Shown piece by piece: positions 55,206-64,000 of a stretch of DNA of 64,000 bases; the stretch's first letter is position 1; the number at the start of each line of letters is the position of its first letter. The translations under genes and the position numbers were made by a program. Origin of the DNA: Thermothielavioides terrestris NRRL 8126 (taxonomy: Eukaryota > Ascomycota > Sordariomycetes > Sordariales > Chaetomiaceae). The stretch spans positions 186,001 to 250,000 of the forward strand of contig NC_016458.1 of NCBI RefSeq assembly GCF_000226115.1, read 5' to 3'. The notes beneath the pieces are model-generated. The model saw only the letters and a list, made by a program, of their open reading frames with translations, did no database searches and was not told where the DNA came from.

Positions 55206-56352
55206 CCCAGTTGCAACAGCTCAGGCTCGGCTAGAGCATCCAGGACTGCTGTGCATCCAAATTCATGAAACAAACTGCAGCACTAAGTTCCTTGACAGCT
55301 CGACACCATTACAGCTGCTCCCCCAGCCAGGGGAACACGGGTCGGTTGGTGTGTCTGCGCGGGCGGTCGGGCCTGTTGTGGTTGCTATTGTTGTTGTTGT
55401 TGCTGCTGCTGCTGGTGGTGGTATGGTGATGCCTTCAGCTTTGTGTTTGATTTGGTATCGCGCGGGTGTAAGGGGCGGGTTGGCTTCGCTGTCTGTGGGA
55501 ACCGGGAGGCTAGGTGGTGGAATTGGATAGCAGTGGGACGGCGCAAGAGAGCGGGGATCGAGAAGGAGGTCGACAAAGTGGCGGTGGCAAGGGGCCGTGG
55601 GAGAGGGACACTGCCTGGATACCCATGGGCAGCAGTTTTCATGGCAGCGGGTGCAGCTTTATAGTTCATTCAGTTCTGCCTGTGTTGTGTGATCTTGTAG
55701 CAGTCGCCTCTGTGTGACTTCTCCCGTCAGCACCCAAAAACAGCCTTGCCCGAGGAGCTAAGCTGGCTGTCTTTTTGAATGGCTTGCCGAAGACTTGCTC
55801 ACTGCGATGTGTGTGCAACCCGACATACGGTTTCCAACACACGTCATTGTGGCCGTCACTCGAGCAGAGGGGACCACCGCATGGCTCGCCTTGTTGACAG
55901 GGTACGCCTATATGTTGTGGAGTAAATGGCCCAACCGCCGCTGTGTGAACAGTAAGAAGAATTCATTGCTCGTGTGCTTACTGCCGCACAAAGAAAGGAT
56001 TGGAGACAGGCGGCGTCCTCCTGCGCCAACCTGCAAGTACTCGACAATGAAGTACATGGAATGAGACTGAGCAGCCGTGTAACCATGGAGAAGTTCCTGA
56101 TGGGATACGCCAACTATCCGCTAAGATACAAAAGGCGTATGGCTAGGGCTAGAAGTTGCTCTCAGGCATTGTCAATAAACCCGCTGGGCCTCGGTCTATA
56201 TAAACCATCGATCGGCCCCTTTTCACACCACCATCTGCGTGGAAGCCACGGATCCGGTCAACCGAGTTCTCAACCCCTGGACATCCCCGTCATCCATCCC
56301 TCGAGATCCCTAGGAAAAGGCAACACGCCCAAGTCCAACCATTCTCGCCAAA
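55206..56352. promoter_or_regulatory. Upstream region of the second GPI-type gene
   Basis: The stretch includes a (TTG)n/(CTG)n trinucleotide tract (55381-55417), then about 900 bp without a credible ORF, and a TATA box near 56200. The last 100 bp before the ATG are C-rich, as in well-expressed fungal leaders. Confidence 0.4.
56197..56204 (+). promoter_or_regulatory. TATA box
   Basis: TATATAAA lies 149 bp before the ATG at 56353, a suitable distance for a fungal promoter with a leader of about 100 nt. It is the clearest TATA element in the window. Confidence 0.6.
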
Positions 56353-56747
56353 ATGGTGCACGCTCTGAACACCGCCGTCACGGCCCTCGCCGGCACATCC
56401 ATAGCCACGGCAGCCCAGGGCAGCCAGCAGCACGAACCTGCCAAGAACATCGCGGCGCCTTTCTCACCTACCACCGCCAGCAACTCCACCACCAGCACAA
56501 GCATTCAAACACCTCCCGCCTCCGCATCAGTGGTCGAGCACAAGTACCACGAGATCTGCCACCCGTGCCACTGCGCAGGCAAGAATGCCAGCGAGATCGC
56601 GGCGCTCAACTCGCAGCGGCAGCAGCATGGCTGAGGAAGTGCCTGTGCACCGCCAACGGGGCGAGCGGTGGCGGCCACGGTAAGGATAGTGCGGTGGTTG
56701 CTGCCGTTGCTGCTGCTGGGGCGGCCTTGATGGGGAACTTGCTTTAG
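56353..56747 (+). CDS. Small GPI-type protein, frame junction unresolved
   Basis: The first part (56353-56634) starts MVHALNTAVTALAGTSIATA, a weak signal peptide, then a Thr/Ser/Pro-rich stretch and CHPCHCAGKN. It meets a TGA at 56632. A different frame just beyond reads KCLCTANGASGGGHGKDSAV, followed by the hydrophobic tail AAVAAAGAALMGNLL to the stop at 56745-56747, which is a GPI-signal layout. The two parts plainly belong together. A GC-AG intron (CAG then GCAAGA at about 56580, acceptor CAG near 56616-56625) would join them in frame, or there is a one-base shift. A TATA box and an AAAATGG start context support expression. Confidence 0.55.
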
Positions 56748-57149
56748 GGTAGGGTGGTTAGTTAGATGATTCTAAACTTGATGGAGGGTTCAGGGTTGGG
56801 TAGATGAAGCGGGTGGAGATGGGAGAGGGAGTCCAGTAATTCAGATATTGCGCGGGCCGCATAGCAGCATTATGGAGTTGAATGAATAAAGGGCGTTGAG
56901 TTCAAGAGAAATGGAGTTTCCTCGCCCGTCTGAGCTATAAGGCCGCTGAAGAATGCACAAAACGCGTGTTGGTTGTGCCCGTTTCTTTCTCCTCGCCAGG
57001 TCTTGACCCGTTCAGAGTAGGCGCCTCATGCACCATTTATATACACTATTATCATAAATAATGCATGACTACTCTTAGGCCCAGTGGAAATCAAAGCCTC
57101 ATCACGCTAACAAATCCACTGCCGTTGACGCTCTCAATCCCTTTCTCGA
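56748..57149. other. Convergent spacer
   Basis: The 3' flanks of the GPI-type gene and the GH131 gene. No ORF of note. Confidence 0.45.
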
Positions 57150-58147
57150 TTAAGCCTTCTGGCCAGCCAGAGTGATGCAGCCGTCGGCGCTGTCCTCCTC
57201 AAAGATGCCGCCGAAGATGATGCCCTCGTTGATGCCGGCCTCCTGGAAACCGTTCTTGGTGATGTCGCCCTGGCCGCCAACGGGCTTCTTGAGGACGCCA
57301 AAGTGGAACTGGCCCTGCCCGCTGAGGTCATTCTTGAGCACGTCCGTCACGGCCTTGAGCGGGTCCTCCCCGGCGGAGAAGAACACCTGGGTCGTCCTGG
57401 GGGATCTTTTTAGAAAAAAGCCAAGCCCTGTTATGAGGGATGCAGCGGGAGAACGTACGACTGGTCAAAGTCCAACTTGAGGGCAAAGTTGTGGAAGACG
57501 CCGTCAACAAACGGGGTGCTGAAGAGCAGCTGGCCCTGGTTGACGTTGCCAAAGACCTGCAGGGTGTCGGGGTCGGCCGTGTTCTGGCCGAGGATGGTGC
57601 CGGTCTTGAGGACAAACTGGTTTGTGCTGAAGTCGTTGCTCTCGAGAAAGACGAGCTGGTACTCGTGCGACAGGTTCAGCGGCCGCGCGGCGTCCTTCTT
57701 GACGCTGAAGTGCAGCGTCTTGACGCCCTGAGTGCTCGGGTCGGTGCCGTCGTTGCTGGCCGGGATCAGCTCAGCGCGGCGGAAGCCGACCTGGCTGTTG
57801 AAGATGGAGCTGTCGCTGATGAGCACCTCGACCGGCTGGGCATCGACGTCGACATCAAACTTGGCTTTTTGTCAGCGGGCTGGTGTAATTAATTAAGCCT
57901 CCAACTTTGGATGAGCTGAGCGCACAAGAGAGCCTCCCGCAACAGGGAGCACCCGGAGTGCTTGGTCAAACTTGAGCCCCTGGCCGAGTACGAACTTCTC
58001 GCTGAAGAACTTGTTCGGCGAGTCGAAGTCGGCGGCGACGAGGTCGGATGGAACGCGGCCGTCAAACTGCAGGGTGCAATTCTGCGCGGCCACCCAAGAA
58101 GGTAGCAGTAACGAGACAGCAACAGAATAATATTGTAGATGAACCAT
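57150..58147 (-). CDS. GH131 beta-glucanase
   Basis: Minus-strand exons 58147-57926, 57859-57459 and 57396-57150 encode 289 residues. A signal peptide ends at SWVAAQ. The mature start CTLQFDGRVPSDLVAADFDS and the block GFRRAELIPASNDGTDPSTQG are characteristic of GH131, as are KTLHFSVKKDAARPLNLSHEY and NQFVLKTGTILG. The C-terminal part reads FHFGVLKKPVGG and EGIIFGGIFEEDSADGCITL. GH131 enzymes act on beta-1,3-, 1,4- and 1,6-glucans. Intron 1 (57860-57925) uses donor GTGCGC and acceptor CCAAG. An alternative donor 30 nt upstream, after LR, would delete the PVAGG segment that homologues keep. Intron 2 uses GTACGT/CCCAG. There is no carbohydrate-binding module. Confidence 0.92.
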
Positions 58148-58989
58148 GTTGGCGGGAACCTATCCGATACGGGCGACTTGATGCGAAGACAACGGCAGCA
58201 ACAAAACAAGGAAGCAGGGCAGATCGATCAACAATTCAATTTCCTTTTTGCGATACGATCGGGGCAAGGACCCTGGCCTTTTTGTACAACATGTTAAACA
58301 CTCCAACGCCCAAAGTTACTGTGTAGTTTCTCGAAACGCTCGGAAATGCAGGCCTGGCATTTCATGCGCCAACATCGACGCTCTCGCGTGGTTGGGGAGC
58401 TTGGCGGTGATGCTCCATGATGATCGTCGAACGTGACGCGAGGCTAAACGGGCATTGCATTCTCCGCACCCGGGGTTTCAGACAAACGCACAGACGGAAG
58501 CCCAAGTCCTATTCCTGAAAGTAACAAGGGCGGATGCGAGAAGTCGACGTAGCTTATGGCGGAGCGTGGAACTGACGGTCAAGTGTGATTGAGGGCAAGT
58601 GCTGTCTCTTATCCAGAAGGACAGTGCAACCACAGTGTGAGCACGACTACTGCAGGGTTGAGCACATAATACGGACTAACCCGCACTGTGTCGCAGCCTG
58701 GATATGTGGGGCAAGGTGCTGTGACTTCCCGTGTCTCGCCGCCAACAGTGACCAAGAATTCCATTAATAGCGGAACCGTTGGTGTAAGCTCCGGATGCCC
58801 CCGGAGAGAGGAACCTGAAAATCAGCAGCTGACAATGGGGTGGGGGAGAGGCGGGCTGCACACGCACGCAAAGATCTCCACCGCCTTCGAACCGGCCGTA
58901 TACTGGAACCATCAGAATCCCCCGCTTCTTGCTGTCCCGTTCCAGACTCCCTCTAACGCTGCCACTTGCTATCACCACAACTGCCCACA
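58148..58989. promoter_or_regulatory. Divergent promoter GH131 / beta-lactamase-fold gene
   Basis: 842 bp between divergent starts. ORFs at 58676-59203 overlap the next gene in other frames. No clear TATA box or repeat. Confidence 0.4.
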
Positions 58990-60213
58990 ATGGCCGGCCC
59001 GACCGACTTCGGCGAGAGCATCGAGACGGCCTTCGGGGCCGCCATCGCCGCCGGCAAGATCCGCGGCGCCGTCATCTGCGCCACCGACGCCGCCGGCAAC
59101 TTCGTCTACGACCGCGCCCTGGGTGAGCGCACCCTGCTGTCGGGCGAGAAGCGCCCGCAGCAGCTCGACGACATACTGTACCTCGCCTCGGCCACCAAGC
59201 TGATCACCACCGTCATCGCGCTGCAGTGCGTCGAGGACGGCCTGCTGACCCTCGCCGGCGACCTGTCCGCGCTCGCGCCCGAGCTCGCCCGCAAACAGGT
59301 CCTCCCGCCCGAGGGAAGCGGCGCCAGCGAGCTGGAGCCCGCCGCGCGGCCCATCACGCTCGAGATGCTGCTCACGCACACGGCGGGCACCGCGTACGGC
59401 TTCCTCGTGCCGCGGCTGGCCGCGTGGCGCGAGGCGCACAAGGACGCGGCGGACGACGGCGCGGCCCGCGACCCGCTCGCCTTCCAGCCGGGCACCGGGT
59501 GGATGTACGGGTCCGGGCTGGACTGGGCGGCGCTCGTGGTCGAGCGCGCGACCGGCACCACGGTGGACGAGCTCGTGCGCCGCCGCGTCTGCGCGCCGCT
59601 GGGCATCGCCCCCGAGGACGCGCAGTTCTACCCCGTGCAGGGCGACGCCGCGCGCGCGCGCATGGTCGATCTCAACCCGGACGACCCGGAGGGGCTGGGG
59701 AGGGCGGTGATTGGCGGCGCCGGGCTGGTCAAGAACAGCACCGGCCCGTTCGGCGGGCACGGGCTGTTCATGACGGGCGCCGCCTACGTCAAGGTGCTGC
59801 GGTCGCTGCTGGCCAACGACGGGAAGCTGCTGCGGCCCGAGACGGTCGAGGACATGTTCCGCGACCATGTCGGCGCCGAGGCGGCGGCGAACTTCCGCGC
59901 GGCGATGGAGGGACCCGGCAGCGAGTTCTTCCGCGTCGGCACGGCGCCCGGCAGCAGGGTGGGCTATGGCCTCGGTGGGCTGCTGACGCTGGAGAACGTG
60001 GAGGGCTGGTACGGCGAGCGGACGCTGACCTGGGGCGGCGGCTTCACCTTTACGTGGTTCATTGACCGCAAGAACGACCTGTGCGGCCTCGGCGCGGTGC
60101 AGGCCGCGCTGCCGCTGGATTTCGACCTGGTGGCGGAGCTGAAGCAGACGTTCCGCTATGACATCTACCGCAAGCACGCCGCGTGGAAGAAGGAACGGCA
60201 GCAGGCGGCCTGA
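58990..60213 (+). CDS. Beta-lactamase-fold serine hydrolase (esterase/transferase, class C-like)
   Basis: One exon of 407 residues. The SxxK motif is SATK (about residue 63), in YLASATKLITTVIALQ. A YxS/N equivalent lies in WMYGSGLDWAALVVE. A C-terminal GGGFTFTWF segment replaces the KTG box. This pattern is that of EstB/LovD-type enzymes, in which Ser and Lys of SxxK and the Tyr carry out ester hydrolysis or acyl transfer. Fungal homologues include free esterases and secondary-metabolite acyltransferases, but no biosynthetic genes lie nearby. There is no signal peptide. The ATG at 58990 follows CCCACA and is preferred; the frame is open for a few codons upstream. No intron. Confidence 0.88.
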   Translation: MAGPTDFGESIETAFGAAIAAGKIRGAVICATDAAGNFVYDRALGERTLLSGEKRPQQLDDILYLASATKLITTVIALQCVEDGLLTLAGDLSALAPELARKQVLPPEGSGASELEPAARPITLEMLLTHTAGTAYGFLVPRLAAWREAHKDAADDGAARDPLAFQPGTGWMYGSGLDWAALVVERATGTTVDELVRRRVCAPLGIAPEDAQFYPVQGDAARARMVDLNPDDPEGLGRAVIGGAGLVKNSTGPFGGHGLFMTGAAYVKVLRSLLANDGKLLRPETVEDMFRDHVGAEAAANFRAAMEGPGSEFFRVGTAPGSRVGYGLGGLLTLENVEGWYGERTLTWGGGFTFTWFIDRKNDLCGLGAVQAALPLDFDLVAELKQTFRYDIYRKHAAWKKERQQAA

Positions 60214-60525
60214 TAGAGGAGGTGGCAGTACGTTACCCAGAGCAGAGACGGGAATAGATACACTTGAGCCTTGAGAGTAGAAACGCAGCCAAGCAGCTCC
60301 AAAACGATCAGCCGGACGAAGGAGGTCAATGGCCCATCATGTCCGGGAGGGTGCTGGATTGATGTAGATTTCTTGAACGGAAGCATAACCACTGGGTACT
60401 CGCTATACAGGACAAATTCCAACGCAGCGTGCATAACGCCTTAAATTCGCGTCTCGTGTGCTGATCCCTGGAACAGTATCCGCACAACAATACTAGTACA
60501 GGACAGCTGCCGCTACGGCAACGGC
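60214..60525. other. Convergent spacer
   Basis: The 3' flanks of the hydrolase and the coiled-coil gene. No gene. Confidence 0.45.
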
Positions 60526-61255
60526 TCAGGGGTCGTGACCTGTCACGGTTAGTCGATCCGCCCAACCACGAAGCACCACCACCACCACCACGACGGGCAA
60601 ACCTACGTCCCAGCGCCTTGCCTCTCTTGGAGACCTCCTTGGCCTGCAGCTGCTTGATCTTAGCCCGCCGGGCCTCCTCCCGCGCCTCGAGCTCGAGCCG
60701 GCGCACGTGCTCGCGGGCCTCGCAGACGCTCTGGCGGGCGGCCATCAGGGCGCGGTCGGCCTCGGCCTTGGCCGCCTCGGCGCTCATGACGCGCTCGCGC
60801 GCCTGCGCGATGGTCGGGTCATCCAGCTCGTCGATGGTGCCGTTGCCGTTGCCGTTGCCGAGGGAACGGCGGAGCACGCTACTGCCGCGCTGGCTGTTGA
60901 TGGTGCTGGCGTCTGTGGGCCGGCGGAAGACGCCGCCGCCTCCGCCGCCACCGCCGGCTGCGCGATCCGGGGAGGTCGCTGCCGGCGCTGCGGCATAGGC
61001 GCCGTTGATGCCGTTCGGGGTGGTCTGGGCGGGCGCGTGGCGCCGGCTGCCGAAGAGGCCGTGTCGCTTGGGCTGCTCCTCGTAGGCGGGCTGGGCCTGA
61101 GCCTGCGCTTGCGGCTGCGGCTGCGGCGCTGTCTGGTGGTGGCTTCTGAAGAGCCCGTGTTTCTTGGGCCGTTCTTCATAGCCAGGTTGGGTTTGGGGCT
61201 GGGGCTGGGTTGCCGGCTGCTGGGCCGGTTCGGCGTGGCGGGAGAAGAGAGGCAT
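60526..61255 (-). CDS. Coiled-coil protein of unknown function
   Basis: Minus-strand exons 61255-60607 and 60539-60526 give 220 residues. The second exon is only 14 nt and supplies the end RHDP and the stop; GTAGGT and GACAG mark the intron. The N-terminal half is Gln/Pro-rich with two related KKHGLFRS and KRHGLFGS repeats, then a run of eight glycines. The C-terminal half is a charged helix, ARERVMSAEAAKAEADRALM through EHVRRLELEAREEARRAKIK, ending SKRGKALGRHD, predicted coiled coil. Proteins with the KHGLF repeats and LGRHD ending occur widely in Sordariomycetes, but I know no function. Without the splice the frame would run on into an implausible Arg/Cys-rich tail. Confidence 0.75.
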
Positions 61256-62141
61256 GCTGTCTGATGTCCTGCTGGCACTGTGTATTGAGTCGGACGGGCA
61301 CTTAACGGTCTCGAGGGTTTGTGGATATGGCGGATGGCGGCCGTTATGCTGCCCAGCGGGAGGCAGTACCCCTATTTGAATGCGCTCATCCCGCAACAAC
61401 CATCACCTCCGTCAAAGGGGCTTGTCAAACCTGATTTCGGGTGTGAGTGGTGATCAACGGCATGACGTCAAAACGGACGGCTTCGACTGTCGCATCGTGT
61501 GTAGTGTAGTAGGCCCCTTGTGTTGGTGGTCATCCAATGGGGACTGGGCCATGAAGGAAGGAGTGTGGCCTGGCACAGCCAGTGGTGCTTCAAACCTGCA
61601 AGTCTACAGCATCCTCGAGGCAGCGTCACAGCGGTCACCTCGCCCAAACATCGACTGGACTTCAACAGGGCCGCTCCAGCCAGCAGAACGCATGTTACTC
61701 TCGGAGTTGCACGTAATATTGGGATCTGGCATCCGGCTGTTGGTGAAAACGGCCCGGAAAATATACAGGCATGTTTTGCGCCGCCGATTCGGGCGATGAA
61801 TGCTTGGAACAGCGACGTAAATTAGCGGACTGTGATAAGTTGCTGCTTTCCACTTGTTGAGTGCAGCTGCCCTGGCTGGGAATTGCCGCCAAGAGAATGA
61901 CGGCATACGTTATCGCAATTGCTGAGGGTAGGTGGGGCATCAGCGATTGGCCGCCCAATCACGTGGGTCACCTGGCCTCAGCGCCGCGTCTTTCCGCTTG
62001 CCTCTCAGCAGAAAGGCGCGCCAAGAGCGCTCTCATCGCAGAATCGCAGAATCGCGGCAATCGCAAACACGCCAATAATTTTACCAACCCTGCCAGGTCC
62101 CAATTCGTCGCTCGCATCGCGGGCTGCGCTACCGACCTACA
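61256..62141. promoter_or_regulatory. Divergent promoter, coiled-coil gene / RNPS1-like gene
   Basis: 886 bp between divergent starts, with only small overlapping ORFs and CCAAT-containing words (for example near 61534 and 61956). No RNA gene. Confidence 0.4.
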
Positions 62142-63311
62142 ATGGCGTCTTCAGCGAGGGCCGGCGATCCCATGTCTTTCGAACCCGACCGGCGCCCGCC
62201 GCGGTCGCGCTCCCGGTCGCGCTCCCGGTCTCGTTACCGGTCGCCCACTCCGCGCTCGCAGTACTCGCGATCACCCTCGATGGACCGCCGCCGCTCCGAC
62301 GATAGAGATGCGCGCTCGCCTGCACGGAATGGCAGATACCGGAGCCGCAGCCGCGGCCGCAGCATCAGTCGCACCCCGAGTCGTACTCCCAGCCGCACTC
62401 CCAGCTACAGCCGCAGCTATGCGCGCGATCGGAGCTACAGTCGTGATAGAAGCCGGACGCGGAGCAGGACGCGGAGCGAGAGCCCTCCGCTGAAGTCCAC
62501 CAAGGTAAGTCGGCATTGAACACCCGCAAAGCCAGTAATTGGGCCACTCAATTAACCCTTGGTTGGCCAATTGCAGATCGTGGTCGAGCGCCTGACCAAA
62601 AATGTCAACGAGGACCATCTCTACGAGATATTCGGCCAGTACGGCGAGATCGACGACCTGGATCTCCCTGTCAACCGGCAGTGTAAGTGCATATCCTCCT
62701 CGCATTTTCTCTCAATCCCCTCCAATATTGTTCTGACCCGATGCCACGCAGCCGGTCTGAATCGCGGCACGGCCTACATTCTCTACTTTAATGAGGCGGA
62801 CGCTCAATCGGCCATCACCCACATGCACGAAGCACAACTTGACGGTAGCATAATCCACGTGTCCATCGTCCTCCCGCGCCGCAAGGTCTCGCCGTCTCCT
62901 CCGCTGGCCCGGCGCGGCCCGCGCGGCCCGCCTGCGAACGTGCGACCCGTGCTTGGTGCCGCCGCCGGCGGTCCTCCGGGCGGCCGTGGCTGGAGGTCTC
63001 CCGGTGCCGGCCGCTACGGCTACCGTTCCGACGTCTACCGTCCGCGGTCTGTGTCTCGCTCCCGCTCGCGGTCGCGGTCGCCGCTGCCTCCGCCCGGCGG
63101 CTCCCGCCGGTACCGCTCTCGCTCTCGATCGGCCTCATACTCGTCGAGGTCGCGCTCCCGGTCACCCCCGGGCCGCGGCGGCGGCCGAGACTACAGGGGT
63201 GGTGGCCGCGGCTACGGCAGGCGGAGGAGCCCCAGCCGCGACAGCTACGACAGCTACTACGACCGCCGCAGCAGAAGCCCCAGCCGCAGTCGGGATTGGG
63301 ACCGCCGGTAA
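62142..63311 (+). CDS. RNPS1: RNPS1-like SR-rich RNA-binding protein
   Basis: Exons 62142-62504, 62577-62682 and 62752-63311 encode 342 residues. The N-terminal RS region (about 20-115) has repeated RSRSR and SRTPSRTPSR. The RRM (about 122-200) reads IVVERLTKNVNEDHLYEIF, GQYGEIDDLDLPVNRQ (across intron 2), RGTAYILYFNEADAQSAI and GSIIHVSIVLPRR. The wording NVNEDHL and DLPVNRQ is characteristic of RNPS1, a component of the exon-junction-linked ASAP/PSAP complexes. A second RS/RG-rich tail follows (about 205-342). Both introns use GTAAGT and CAG. A second ATG ten codons in could also serve as start. Confidence 0.9.
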
Positions 63312-64000
63312 CTGACCAACTGGTCGGTCATGATGGAGCTTCTTGGAGTTGGGCATGGCTTCGGGTTTACTGGGAAGTGATCGGCGTTCAGGCAGCGGTT
63401 GGGCCAACCGAAAAGGGGATCAAAATGAGACTTTTCGACTACGTTTGTTTCTGGTATCCGGTATTATAGGCTAATAGGGCTTTCAGATCATGAACGGTAC
63501 CTCCAGCCGTCGCGTGAACGCTACCCGTTACCGTCCATGAGCAAAATTGAGATTTCACAAGGCTCTTCGCCTTCGGTGACTGCCTAGGTAGCGAAATGTT
63601 GCCGCCTCGGGCCTCCTCCTTGGACCTAACTGCTTCTCAGATTTGCGTGGCAAATCAAGGAGGTGGTGAGAGGTTGCAGGGGTCTGAGGGTCAGTCTGAC
63701 CCGCGTTTGGTGTTGTTTGCCTCATCCCTTGGCCCCAGCGAAGAAGGGGCTAACATCTGACATGCTCCATCTCAGCCCTACGATGATTTGATGCAAGGTT
63801 ACACAGCCTTCCTGCAAGGTCACACAACCTTCCTCGGTTGATATCCCCCCCTTTGCGCACGTGTGCACACGAACAGGATGCTCAACACCCCGTCAGCGAA
63901 GGCATCGACTCCGCTCAAACCCGTCCGAGGCCGATTCTAGCTCCTCATCTCGTGGTGGGCACGAAGGGCGCTGGATTGACGATCGCACACGGGCGTGAAA
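63312..64000. other. Downstream flank, no gene seen
   Basis: The 3' flank of the RNPS1-like gene to the window edge. A short direct repeat (CAAGGTYACACARCCTTCCT) lies at about 63792-63834. No ORF of interest or RNA gene. Confidence 0.45.

Noticed and set aside
58972..60177. 401-codon minus-strand ORF
   Set aside because: It is an exact antisense shadow of the beta-lactamase-fold gene, whose SxxK motif and fold are clear on the plus strand.
13188..64000. Secondary-metabolite gene cluster
   Set aside because: The FSH-type hydrolase and the LovD/EstB-like enzyme can belong to such clusters, but no PKS, NRPS, terpene synthase, P450 or methyltransferase is present.

Overview
The window reads as nuclear DNA of a filamentous ascomycete, most likely Sordariomycetes and probably Sordariales. 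Its genes are GC-rich and interrupted by short introns (about 50-130 nt, one of 299 nt) with GTAAGT-type donors, CTAAC/CTGAC branch sites and CAG acceptors. The protein set is fungal: a Clr5-domain regulator, GH55, GH131 and CRH-type GH16 glucan enzymes, GPI-type wall proteins, an FSH1-like hydrolase and a Rav2/Rogdi subunit. The first 5 kb carry the signature of repeat-induced point mutation (RIP). Exon coordinates were built by hand from reading frames and splice signals.

Layout. 1-5030: a RIP-destroyed Ty3/Gypsy chromovirus (protease, RT, RNase H, integrase and chromodomain still legible) with a probable 3' LTR, then an AT-rich tail and a hairpin element. 6.3-12.9 kb: C2H2 zinc-finger protein (-), AVT-type amino-acid transporter (+), mitochondrial ribosomal protein S16 (-) and NAD(P)HX epimerase (+). 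13.2-18.2 kb: about 5 kb without a convincing gene. 18.2-28.4 kb: membrane-anchored GH16 enzyme (-), REXO4-like exonuclease (+), multi-pass membrane protein (-), a broken small gene (+), tRNA-Thr (-) and F-box protein (-). 28.4-32.4 kb: accessory stretch with a sugar-transporter relic, two inverted-repeat elements and a minisatellite. 32.4-44.6 kb: gene-dense and mostly housekeeping: Clr5 factor, hydrophilic protein, FSH-type hydrolase, the four-exon atp18 gene, NIPSNAP, Rogdi/Rav2 and POP7. 44.6-48.1 kb: two neighbouring hAT-like MITEs. 48.1-63.3 kb: GPI-type proteins, GH55, GH131, beta-lactamase-fold hydrolase, coiled-coil protein and RNPS1-like SR protein.

The genes fall into three themes. 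The first is mitochondrial function: MRPS16, ATP18, NIPSNAP and NNR1 (metabolite repair). The second is RNA metabolism: POP7, RNPS1 and the REXO4-like nuclease. The third is wall glucan remodelling or degradation: GH16, GH55, GH131 and two GPI-type proteins. Divergent pairs (MRPS16/NNR1, ATP18/NIPSNAP, Rogdi/POP7, GH131/hydrolase, coiled-coil/RNPS1) share intergenic promoters of about 0.4-0.9 kb.

I found no convincing undescribed multi-gene system. The most notable structures are the hAT-like MITE pair with intact target-site duplications and telomere-like internal repeats, the very small four-exon atp18 gene, three genes with stop-free introns of length 3n, and two genes whose frames do not join cleanly.
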